The notes under the pieces were generated by a model. That model had not been told where the DNA came from and did not search any database. It saw nothing but the letters and a program-made list of their open reading frames with translations. A stretch of 5,626 nt of DNA, taken from positions 1 to 5,626 of the forward strand of contig CAKZOQ010000609.1 in the NCBI GenBank assembly GCA_937136445.1, read 5' to 3'. The position numbers and the translations under genes were made by a program. The stretch is from an uncultured Gemmatimonadota bacterium. Lineage in GTDB: Bacteria; Gemmatimonadota; Gemmatimonadetes; Longimicrobiales; Gaopeijiaceae. Position 1 is the first letter of the stretch. Each line of letters opens with the position of its first letter. Shown piece by piece: positions 1 through 5,626 of the stretch.

Positions 1-2
1 AC

Positions 3-425
3 GAGCTGTGGGCCCGGGAGGCCGAATGCGCCTTCCCCAGTGCCACCCAGAACGAGATCGGCGAGGACGACGCCCTGGCCCTCCTGAACCACGGTGTGGA
101 GCTGGTCTGTGAGGGGGCCAACATGCCCACCGTGGCGGAGGGCGTGCGCCACTTTCTCGAGGCGGGGATTCTGTACGGCCCGGGGAAGGCCGCCAACGCC
201 GGGGGGGTGGCGGTGAGCGGACTGGAGATGGCCCAGAACAGCCAGCGGGTCTCCTGGAGCCGGGACGAGGTGGACCGGCGCCTCTCGGAGATCATGACCG
301 ACATCCACCAGCGGTGCCTGCAGGTCTCCGGGGCCCACGGGGACGAGGGGAACTACGTCCTGGGCGCCAACGTCACCTCCTTCCTCAAGGTGGCCGAGGC
401 GATGCTGGACCAGGGAGTCGTCTGA
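3..425 (+). CDS. gdhA: Glutamate dehydrogenase, C-terminal part (5' end outside window)
   Basis: The open frame enters from the left edge and ends at TGA 423-425, giving the last 140 residues. It is the C-terminal part of a hexameric glutamate dehydrogenase of the roughly 450-residue bacterial type, which interconverts 2-oxoglutarate plus ammonium and glutamate in the cytoplasm, usually with NADP(H). Diagnostic stretches seen are FPSATQNE (about residues 11-18), VCEGANMPT (about 35-43), PGKAANAGGVAVSGLEMAQN (about 58-77) and the ending NYVLGANVTSFLKVAEAML, all in the order known from Escherichia coli GdhA. The fragment covers the end of the nucleotide-binding domain and the C-terminal helices; the catalytic lysine and aspartate lie upstream, out of view. 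Coenzyme preference cannot be read from this piece, though close similarity to the E. coli-type enzyme favours NADP. About two thirds of the gene is missing only because the window starts inside it; no frameshift or damage is seen. Confidence 0.95.
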   Translation, partial: ELWAREAECAFPSATQNEIGEDDALALLNHGVELVCEGANMPTVAEGVRHFLEAGILYGPGKAANAGGVAVSGLEMAQNSQRVSWSRDEVDRRLSEIMTDIHQRCLQVSGAHGDEGNYVLGANVTSFLKVAEAMLDQGVV

Positions 426-681
426 GGTCGTGAGCGCCCACCGGTTGGGTCCGTACCTGGAGGCCGGAGCTCCTCGGGGCCTGGACCGGTGGGTCGCCCG
501 ACCATGGCGGTTCGAGGTGCGACCGGGCCTCCGGGTCCCTCCGCACCGTGTCCTCCCCGTGGCCCATCCGAGCCTCGCCTTCTCGTATCGCCGGCCTGCC
601 GCGGGTCGCCCGGAGGATCCCGTGATGAAGCTCGTGGGCCCGGTGCGCTAGCCTCGCGATTATCGGCCAGGGAGCGGAGCG
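426..681. other. Gene-poor stretch after glutamate dehydrogenase
   Basis: Apart from the inverted repeat at 437-493, I find nothing recognisable here. Short open frames exist on both strands (for example + 430-651), but their translations are rich in Pro, Arg and Gly, show no family motif and lack the G/C third-position pattern of the real genes nearby. It may hold the eroded 5' part of the gene remnant that follows, or the promoter region of that remnant. Confidence 0.5.
437..493 (+). terminator. Inverted repeat downstream of the glutamate dehydrogenase gene, possible terminator
   Basis: Twelve bases after the gdhA stop, CCCACCGGT (437-445) is matched by its exact reverse complement ACCGGTGGG (485-493). 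The 39-base interior can fold again, with AGGCC (461-465) against GGCCT (478-482) around GGAGCTCC (466-473). The position suits a 3'-end structure for the gdhA transcript. There is no run of T after the stem, so classical intrinsic termination is not supported; a stabilising mRNA end structure or chance in GC-rich DNA are alternatives. Confidence 0.3.
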
Positions 682-1080
682 GTGATGGAGGCGGTGCAGC
701 TCCGGGCTCCCTGGGCGCCGGGCCTCCTGGGGATGAGTCCCGGGGAGCACGACGGTAGGGTGCGGTCGGCGGCGGAGGTGGGCATCGACCCCGACGGCCG
801 CCTCTTCGCAGAGGCCTGGGTCCGGGTGAGGTCGGGGCGGCGAGCCCTCCCGGTGCTGCTGGCCTGGGTTGGTTTGACCCTCCAGGCGGACGAGGCCCGG
901 ACCGTCATGGCTCGACTGGAATGGGCCACGAGGGACCACCGATTCCTGGGCACGGCCGGCTACTTCGACGCCATCTTTCTGCCCCTCCGACCGGGAGCGA
1001 ACGAGCTCCTCGTTGCGGTGAGCGAGGACTTCGGTGGGTGGGTCGTGGGGATGGCGCTCCGTCCGGAGGTCGAGGCGAGG
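682..1080 (+). pseudogene. Probable remnant: C-terminal end of a secreted sugar-binding/hydrolase-like protein
   Basis: The + frame beginning at GTG 682 or ATG 685 (GGAG at 676-679, five bases before the ATG) has a strong G/C third-position bias up to about 1070, as expected for real coding sequence. The piece RDHRFLGTAGYFDAIFLPL, then PGANELLVAVSEDFGGW, resembles the conserved ending of large secreted or periplasmic proteins of Gemmatimonadota and relatives in which a jelly-roll or laminin-G/3-keto-glycoside-hydrolase-like fold ends in a motif of the form FLGT-G-FDA-LPL-G-NEL-AVSE-FGGW. This comparison is from memory and the family name is not certain. The frame has no stop at the expected end after FGGW; it runs on to TGA 1405-1407, 282 bases into the opposite-strand gene, where its translation is only antisense shadow. 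Upstream, the same frame is closed by TAG 649-651. A missing N-terminal body plus a missing stop argue for a decayed gene. A short functional protein cannot be excluded. The right boundary is approximate. Confidence 0.4.
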
Positions 1081-1084
1081 CCGC

Positions 1085-1126
1085 AGGACGCGCTCCGGGG
1101 TCCAGGCCCAGGCCCGGAGCCGTCCT
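1085..1126 (-). terminator. Strong hairpin touching the stop codon of the DUF5916 gene
   Basis: AGGACG (1085-1090) pairs with CGTCCT (1121-1126), and GCTCCGGG (1092-1099) pairs with CCCGGAGC (1113-1120), giving 14 base pairs with one bulged C (1091) and a 13-base loop. The outermost pair uses the first base of the TCA that is the - strand stop codon. It lies exactly at the 3' end of the - strand gene and also between it and the + strand remnant, so it could end transcripts from either side. Neither strand has a T-run after the stem, so this is not a textbook intrinsic terminator; rho-assisted termination or 3'-end protection are alternatives. Confidence 0.45.
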
Positions 1127-3426
1127 CAGAACCGGTAGGTGTAGTTCACCTTGAGGGCGCCGCCGCGGGAGAGGGTCGCGAAGCGGCGGTCCAGCGGATC
1201 GAAGGCGGGGTCCATGTTCTGCCAGTTCTGGGTGTAGACCACAAAGAGGTCGTTGCCCGGCGTCAGGATCCAGCGACCCCGGAAGAAGAGCCCCACGATC
1301 TCGCTGACGTCGTCGTACTGCACGTTGGAGGTGAGGGAGATCCAGGGGCTGACGTTCCAGTCGGTGCCCACCCGATAGAGCTCGGTGGTGAAGGCCCCTC
1401 GGGGTAGCGTCACGTCGTTCACCTCGTAGTCGGCGGAGAGCTCCATGCCCGCCGCCGGACGGACCGTGAGTCCCAGCCCGACCCTCGTCCGGTCGCCGTC
1501 CCAGAAGCCACCCCGGGAGAGCTCGCCGTCGACGGAGACCGTCCGGCGACCCGCCGTACGGCCCTCCAGGCTCCACTCCCAGTTGGTGTAGCCGCCGGGG
1601 AGGATGCCCACCTGATCCGTGACGTCGAAGCCCTCGTCCAGGAACTCGTAGGTCCGGGTGAGCTGGAGGTCGAGGTTGTCACCGCTCTCGAAGTTCATCC
1701 CCAGGAGTTCGAACTGCCACTGCTTCTCCTCGGCGATGCCGCTTCCGAGTCCTTCCAGGTAGCGGTACTGCAACGAGAACTGGAGCTGCCGGAGCCAGTC
1801 GATGCTCTCCGGCCGTGGATTCCACCCGATGTTGGGCTCCACCCTCCGGAAGTCGTTGCGGGTCACGAAGCCGACGGCGGGGGCGTAGGCCGCCCCGAAC
1901 TCCCGGTAGGAGAGGTGGGCCGTCCAGATGTCGTTGGGGAAGTTGAAACGGAAGCCCCGGGCGGTGAGCTCCTCGAAGCCCCGGTCCGCCGCCGGGTCCG
2001 CGTCCGAGTTCCAGACGGCGAAGAGGGAGAGCTGGGCGTTGGTGCCCCCGAAGAGGGTGGTGGTGGCGAAGGCGGCGTCTACGCCCACTGTGTGCCGGTC
2101 CTGCGGCGGCGTGCCAGCCGAGCCTGGACGGGCGTCGGTGGCCCGACGGGTGTAGATGGCGCCGACGGTGGACTGGGTGAAGATGTTCCTGCGGATCCGG
2201 GCCACGGTGAACATCTCCGAAGGGATGGCGTCGGACAGCTCGATGCCGTTCTCGAAGCGGGCGGTCTCGCCGGTTTCCACCTGGATGAAGCCCAGCTCCC
2301 AGGGTCCCACCTGTCCTCCGAACCGCCCGGCCCAGGTGATGGGAATCTGCTCCCCGCGTTCCAGCCCGATGCGCCGGCTGAAGAAGGGTTCGGGCCCGGA
2401 GCGGGGGGCGAAGGTGAAGACGCCCGACCCCTCCAGGAAGAAGTCCCGGCGCTCCTCGAAGCGAAGGGGGAATCGGGTGAGGTTCACCCGCCGGTCGTCG
2501 ACCTCCACCTCGGCGAAGTCCGTGTTCACCGAGACCGAGGCGCGGAGGCTCGAGGTGAGGTTGTAGTTCAGGTCCAGGCTCAGGTCCCGCTGGTAGGTCG
2601 TGGGGTCCGGGTTGGCCAGGACGGTGCGCCATCCACCGATGGCGGCGGCCCGCGCCTCGAGTCCCAGGCCTTGGGACATTCCCTGCAGCCCGGTGAGGTC
2701 GCCGGCGTGGATCACCTGGAAGAGACCCTCGTCCCGGCGGTGCCCGGTCCAGAGGATCTCCTCGTTGGTCCGGCGGATCGTCCGTTGGAAGTTGATGCCC
2801 CAGGTGTCGTTGCCGGGGTCGAAGTTCAGCGTCTGGAAGGGGATGCGGATCTCCGCCGACCAGCCGTCGTCGAGGCGGGCCACCCGGGCCTCCCAGATGC
2901 CGTCCCAGGACTTGTTGAAGTTGCCGCCCTGGCCGCCGCCGGAGAGGAGCCCGTCCCCCATGAGGCCGTTGGCGTTGATTTCGAAGAAGTAGCCCGTGCG
3001 ACCGTTGTGGAAGGTGTCGAGGATCCACATGAACCGATCGTCGGTGCCCAGCCCCGCGTCACGCTCCATCTGATAGGCCAGGATCCCCTCGGGGTCGTCG
3101 AAGATCATGGCGCCGATGTAGAGGTGGTCCTCGTCGTAGGCGACGCGGACCTCGGTGGCTCGGCTCGGCGCGTCTCCCTCCGCGGGCTCCTGCTGCAGGA
3201 AGTCCGTGGCCGCCGGGGCTCTCTGCCAGATCTCCTCCGCCAGGCGTCCGTCCAGCTCCATTTGCCCCGATTCGATGGACAGGGCGCGGAGGGAGCGGGC
3301 GGGCTCGTCGCCCTCCTGGGCGGTGAGAGGGACCGCGGCCAGGAAGAGCGCCGGAAGGAGGAGGCCGAGCCACCCTCCTGGGCGGGCTCGGCTCCACGGG
3401 GTGGGCCGGCTGGCCGAAGCAGGCAT
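1126..3426 (-). CDS. Exported CBM9-like/DUF5916 outer-membrane protein
   Basis: This encodes a 766-residue exported protein if translation starts at ATG 3426. Residues 1-36 form a signal peptide: Arg residues, hydrophobic core WLGLLLPALFLAAVPL, likely cleavage in LTA-QEG. Residues about 55-205 match the carbohydrate-binding family 9-like domain that opens this family (DGRLAEEIWQRAPAATDFLQ; RVAYDEDHLYIGA; GYFFEINANG). The rest fits DUF5916, with signature pieces NLTRFPLRFEERRDFFLEG (315-333) and FFSRRIGL (348-355), then many alternating beta-strand segments. It ends in KVNYTYRF; a C-terminal aromatic after alternating residues is typical of outer-membrane beta-barrels. The family is common in Gemmatimonadota and Bacteroidota; its substrate is not established and a role in glycan binding or uptake is only inference. 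The start is uncertain: ATG 3441 and GTG 3504 are in frame upstream, but none of the three has a clear ribosome-binding site. ATG 3426 was chosen because it gives a normal-length signal peptide and residues before it look non-coding (Pro/Ser rich). It stands alone on its strand. Confidence 0.9.
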   Translation of the reverse strand: MPASASRPTPWSRARPGGWLGLLLPALFLAAVPLTAQEGDEPARSLRALSIESGQMELDGRLAEEIWQRAPAATDFLQQEPAEGDAPSRATEVRVAYDEDHLYIGAMIFDDPEGILAYQMERDAGLGTDDRFMWILDTFHNGRTGYFFEINANGLMGDGLLSGGGQGGNFNKSWDGIWEARVARLDDGWSAEIRIPFQTLNFDPGNDTWGINFQRTIRRTNEEILWTGHRRDEGLFQVIHAGDLTGLQGMSQGLGLEARAAAIGGWRTVLANPDPTTYQRDLSLDLNYNLTSSLRASVSVNTDFAEVEVDDRRVNLTRFPLRFEERRDFFLEGSGVFTFAPRSGPEPFFSRRIGLERGEQIPITWAGRFGGQVGPWELGFIQVETGETARFENGIELSDAIPSEMFTVARIRRNIFTQSTVGAIYTRRATDARPGSAGTPPQDRHTVGVDAAFATTTLFGGTNAQLSLFAVWNSDADPAADRGFEELTARGFRFNFPNDIWTAHLSYREFGAAYAPAVGFVTRNDFRRVEPNIGWNPRPESIDWLRQLQFSLQYRYLEGLGSGIAEEKQWQFELLGMNFESGDNLDLQLTRTYEFLDEGFDVTDQVGILPGGYTNWEWSLEGRTAGRRTVSVDGELSRGGFWDGDRTRVGLGLTVRPAAGMELSADYEVNDVTLPRGAFTTELYRVGTDWNVSPWISLTSNVQYDDVSEIVGLFFRGRWILTPGNDLFVVYTQNWQNMDPAFDPLDRRFATLSRGGALKVNYTYRF

Positions 3427-3466
3427 GGGACAGGGGAGCATGGAGGAAGATGGGGAAGTGGGTGGG

Positions 3467-3491
3467 CGGATCCATGGCGGGGAGGGATCCG
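3467..3491. promoter_or_regulatory. Inverted repeat in the divergent intergenic region, possible operator
   Basis: CGGATCC (3467-3473) and GGATCCG (3485-3491) form a perfect 7-base inverted repeat with an 11-base gap, located between the two divergently transcribed genes. A dimeric regulator could bind it, and it lies in the expected 5' leader of the - strand gene. Each arm contains GGATCC, itself a palindrome, so chance occurrence in GC-rich DNA is quite possible. I could not identify convincing -35/-10 boxes in 3427-3575. Confidence 0.2.
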
Positions 3492-3575
3492 TGCAAGGGG
3501 ACACGGGCAGCGGCGGAGGTGTTGGTCATCCGTTACCTTTCGCCAGGGCAGACATCCCTCCAGCCCCTCCCGCGA

Positions 3576-4769
3576 ATGAGCGCTCCCGACGGCTCCGCCA
3601 GCTCCTTTCAGGGCCCCCTTCCGGACACCGCCGACGTCGTGGTGGTCGGCGGGGGCATCGCCGGGACCTCTGCCGCCCACCACCTGGCGGCGGCGGGGGT
3701 GGACGTGCTTCTCCTCGAAGCCGATACCATCGGCGGTGGTGCCACGGCCGCCGCCGTCGGGGTGGTCTCGCCGCCCCTTCGTCAGCCCTTCCACGAGACC
3801 GTCCACTTCCGGGGGGAGGAGGAGGCCCGGAGCATCTGGGAGTTCGCCCTGCGCTCCGTTTCCGGCCTGGGGCGGCTCCTGGAAGAGCGTGGGGAGGCCG
3901 ACGAGGCGGGGCTGGACCTCTCCGGCGGCTACCTCCTGGCGGAGCCCCACACCCGCCACGAGGTGGAGCGGAGCCACCAGGCGCTGGAGGAGGCGGGTCT
4001 ACCGGTGCATTGGCTCACCGCGGAGGAGGTGCGGGAGAGGGTGGGCGCCCGGGGGCTCACCGGGGCGTCCTTCCTGGAGGGGGGAGGAGCCCTCCGTCCT
4101 GGCGCCACGGCGGCGTGCCTCGCCCGCTCGGCGTCGGAGGCGGGCGCCGAGGTGTTGGAAGGGGTGAAGGTCGAGGCCACCGGGCGGCGGGCGGGGAGCC
4201 TGGTTTGCGAGACCTCCGCCGGAGAGGTGCGGGCCGAGATGGTGGTCTACGCCACCCACGTCGGATCCCGACGCTTCTCCGACTTCCTGGGGGACGAGAT
4301 CGTGCCCATCCGGGGGCAGGGCCTCCGGGTCCGAGACGCCGGAGCGCAGGAGTTCCCGGGCTCCTACGCCACCCACTGGAAGATGAACGTCTGGCGGAGG
4401 GACCCCGACAGTGGCGAGCTCCACCTGGGCGGCTGGCGCCACGACGCCTGGGACCGCTCCTACTGGAAGATGCAGCCCAAGCTGGACCAGCCCCTCCAGG
4501 CGGATCTGGGAGAGTGGTTCGAATCCACCTTCCCGTCGACGGCGCCCGTCGAGGTGATGGACCGGTGGAGCGGGATCTTCGGCTGGACCGCCGACTACCT
4601 GCCGCTGGTGGGGTCCCTCCCCGGCCGGATGGGGGAGCTGGTCATCTCCGGATTCAGTGGAGGCGGTCTTCCCTTCGCCTTCGAGTCGGGACGGGTCATC
4701 GCTTCCATCGTCACCGGGGGTGACGAGGTGCCCGGCGGTGCCCTGCTGAATCCACGACGCTTCACCTGA
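3576..4769 (+). CDS. FAD-dependent amine/amino-acid oxidase (DAO family)
   Basis: This is a 397-residue cytoplasmic flavoenzyme of the DAO superfamily (glycine/sarcosine/D-amino-acid oxidase and gamma-glutamylputrescine oxidase relatives, normally 370-450 residues). Such enzymes use FAD to oxidise the carbon-nitrogen bond of an amine or amino acid to an imine, passing electrons to oxygen or another acceptor. The N-terminal Rossmann motif is VVVVGGGIAG (21-30), followed by LLLEAD with Glu48 placed to bind the FAD ribose. TIGGGATAAAVGVVSP follows where the family has its second flavin-contacting loop. The C-terminal FAD-binding segment is DRWSGIFGWTADYLPLVG then SGFSGGGLPFAFESGRVIA (about 358-376), most like the PuuB/sarcosine oxidase side of the family. 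The substrate cannot be assigned. ATG 3576 was chosen because it lies 18 codons before the Rossmann strand, although no clear Shine-Dalgarno precedes it; in-frame ATG 3450 would add 42 residues that do not look coding. It is followed after 17 bases by the LuxE-like gene, suggesting co-transcription. Confidence 0.9.
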   Translation: MSAPDGSASSFQGPLPDTADVVVVGGGIAGTSAAHHLAAAGVDVLLLEADTIGGGATAAAVGVVSPPLRQPFHETVHFRGEEEARSIWEFALRSVSGLGRLLEERGEADEAGLDLSGGYLLAEPHTRHEVERSHQALEEAGLPVHWLTAEEVRERVGARGLTGASFLEGGGALRPGATAACLARSASEAGAEVLEGVKVEATGRRAGSLVCETSAGEVRAEMVVYATHVGSRRFSDFLGDEIVPIRGQGLRVRDAGAQEFPGSYATHWKMNVWRRDPDSGELHLGGWRHDAWDRSYWKMQPKLDQPLQADLGEWFESTFPSTAPVEVMDRWSGIFGWTADYLPLVGSLPGRMGELVISGFSGGGLPFAFESGRVIASIVTGGDEVPGGALLNPRRFT

Positions 4770-4786
4770 GGGTGCCCTCGCCGCCC

Positions 4787-5626
4787 GTGACCGATCCGAC
4801 CCCCGATCACTCCCGGACGGAGCTCGATCGACTCCTTCCGGAACTGGTGGAGCTCATGGGACGAGGTGTCGACGCTCCCCTGCCATCGGAGCGATTCCAG
4901 GAGCTGGCGCTCCGGGTCTTCCGACTCCAGTACGAGGGGAACCCGGTGTACGGGGCCTTCTGTCGACGGCGCGGTCGGACGCCGGCAGAGGTGGACCGGT
5001 GGGAGGACGTGCCGGCCGTACCCACCACCGCCTTCAAGCATGTGGATCTGGTGGTGGGCGACGCCGATGGGGTGGAGCGGACCTTCCGGACCAGCGGGAC
5101 CTCCCGGGGCCGGACCGCCCGCGGCCGTCACCTGGTCCCTCGGCTGGCGCTGTACCGCGCCTCCGTTCTGCCCAACGTCGAGGCCCACCTGGTCCCGGAC
5201 GCCCGGGATCTGCCGCTGGTGTCGCTGATCCCCCACCCAGAGGAGGCTCCCGACTCCTCCCTCTCCACCATGATCGGCCTCCTGGCCCGGGAGCTGTGTG
5301 GGGAGACGACCTGGGCCACCACGTCGGACGGAGATCCCGACCCGGAGGTGGTCCGCCCGGCGGTGGAGGCCCATGCCGAGGCCAGCGGGGGGATGGTCCT
5401 GGTGGCCACCGCCTTCGGCCTGGTCCACCTCCTGGACGCCCTCGCCGCCGACGGCCGCCGTCTGGCACTGCCGGAGGGGAGCCGGATCCTGGAGACCGGC
5501 GGCTTCAAGGGGCGCTCCCGGGTGGTGTCCCGGGACGAGCTCTACGAGGCGGTGGAGGAGCGTCTGGGCGTTCCCGGGCATCGGATCGTGAACGAGTACG
5601 GGATGACCGAGCTCCTGTCCCAGATG
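4787..5626 (+). CDS. LuxE-family acyl-protein synthetase / acyl-adenylating enzyme, 3' end outside window
   Basis: From GTG 4787 the frame stays open to the window edge (280 codons, no stop). The product matches the LuxE acyl-protein synthetase family, which activates a fatty or other carboxylic acid with ATP to an acyl-adenylate and, in luminous bacteria, transfers the acyl group to a cysteine for reduction by LuxC. Visible motifs, in order: VPAVPTTAFK (75-84), the phosphate-binding loop FRTSGTSRG (100-108) followed by RGRH and LALYRAS, ILETGGFKGRSR where family members have a conserved glycine-rich segment, and NEYGMTELLSQ (269-279), the adenylation motif shared with phenylacetate-CoA ligases. 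Family members are about 360-380 residues, so roughly the last 80-100, including the region of the acyl-accepting cysteine, are missing here. GTG 4772 is an in-frame alternative start. The sequence GAGGG (4768-4772), overlapping the stop of the oxidase gene, may be the ribosome-binding site although its 14-base distance to GTG 4787 is long; it can also pair with CCCTC (4775-4779). It is not necessarily bioluminescence-related: LuxE-like genes are widespread in non-luminous bacteria. Confidence 0.88.
   Translation, partial: MTDPTPDHSRTELDRLLPELVELMGRGVDAPLPSERFQELALRVFRLQYEGNPVYGAFCRRRGRTPAEVDRWEDVPAVPTTAFKHVDLVVGDADGVERTFRTSGTSRGRTARGRHLVPRLALYRASVLPNVEAHLVPDARDLPLVSLIPHPEEAPDSSLSTMIGLLARELCGETTWATTSDGDPDPEVVRPAVEAHAEASGGMVLVATAFGLVHLLDALAADGRRLALPEGSRILETGGFKGRSRVVSRDELYEAVEERLGVPGHRIVNEYGMTELLSQM

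Noticed and set aside
385..939. A 184-codon - strand frame covering the gene-poor stretch
   Set aside because: Its product is His/Arg/Pro-rich without motifs, and it overlaps the end of glutamate dehydrogenase and the coding-like + frame at 682-1070.
1679..3028. A 449-codon open frame on the - strand, overlapping the DUF5916 gene in another frame
   Set aside because: The translation is dominated by Arg, Pro, Gly and His and has no family motif, while the competing frame has clear DUF5916 signatures and a signal peptide.
3450..3575. A longer N-terminus for the FAD oxidase, from ATG 3450
   Set aside because: The extra 42 residues have no family counterpart, would fill nearly all of the divergent promoter region, and family members begin shortly before the Rossmann motif.
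1915..3579. A 554-codon open frame on the + strand
   Set aside because: It lies wholly antisense to the DUF5916 gene; its translation is low-complexity Gly/Glu/Val-rich with no motif. Long antisense frames are expected where third codon positions are nearly all G or C.
3155..4723. A 522-codon + strand frame overlapping the oxidase gene
   Set aside because: It is a Gly/Arg/Pro-rich shadow frame; the overlapping frame from 3576 carries the complete FAD-binding motifs.
4595..5581. A 328-codon - strand open frame at the right end
   Set aside because: It is antisense to the LuxE-like gene, whose frame shows ordered family motifs; the antisense product has none.
4787..5626. Reading the LuxE-like gene as evidence of a bioluminescence (lux) operon
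   Set aside because: No luxA/luxB luciferase or other lux gene is visible, the neighbour is a flavin oxidase, and LuxE-family proteins are common in non-luminous bacteria.
1..5626. CRISPR array, tRNA/rRNA genes, insertion sequence or phage genes
   Set aside because: No regularly spaced repeats, no tRNA-like cloverleaf, no transposase or integrase motif and no terminal inverted repeats with target duplication could be found by reading both strands.

Overview
This is a GC-rich, mostly chromosomal-looking window carrying three clear protein-coding genes, the tail of a fourth, and one probable gene remnant. The base composition (G/C at nearly every third codon position) and the large outer-membrane DUF5916/CBM9-like protein suggest a Gemmatimonadota-type or similar high-GC Gram-negative bacterium. 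That placement is an inference, because no rRNA or other marker gene is present.

Layout, left to right: (1) the last 140 codons of a glutamate dehydrogenase on the + strand, ending at 425. (2) An approximately 700-base stretch (426-1125) with no intact gene. Its first part holds an inverted repeat and nothing else recognisable; its second part (about 682-1070) has coding-like codon use and looks like the C-terminal end of a secreted sugar-binding/hydrolase-like protein whose body is missing. (3) A strong hairpin (1085-1126) that touches the stop codon of the next gene. (4) A large - strand gene (1126-3426) for an exported protein with an N-terminal CBM9-like domain and a DUF5916 beta-barrel-like body. 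(5) A 149-base divergent intergenic region. (6) On the + strand, an FAD-dependent amine/amino-acid oxidase of the DAO family (3576-4769). (7) 17 bases further on, a LuxE-type acyl-protein synthetase/acyl-adenylating enzyme (4787 onward) that runs off the right edge.

The oxidase and the LuxE-like gene are tightly spaced on one strand and probably form an operon that continues beyond the window. LuxE-family enzymes activate carboxylic acids as acyl-AMP and often work with a LuxC-type acyl-CoA reductase, so the missing downstream gene is the key to this locus. No tRNA, rRNA, CRISPR array, insertion sequence or phage gene is visible. I see no convincing evidence for a wholly new system; the most interesting items are the oxidase plus LuxE-like pair, the decayed ORF, and the uncertain translation start of the DUF5916 gene.
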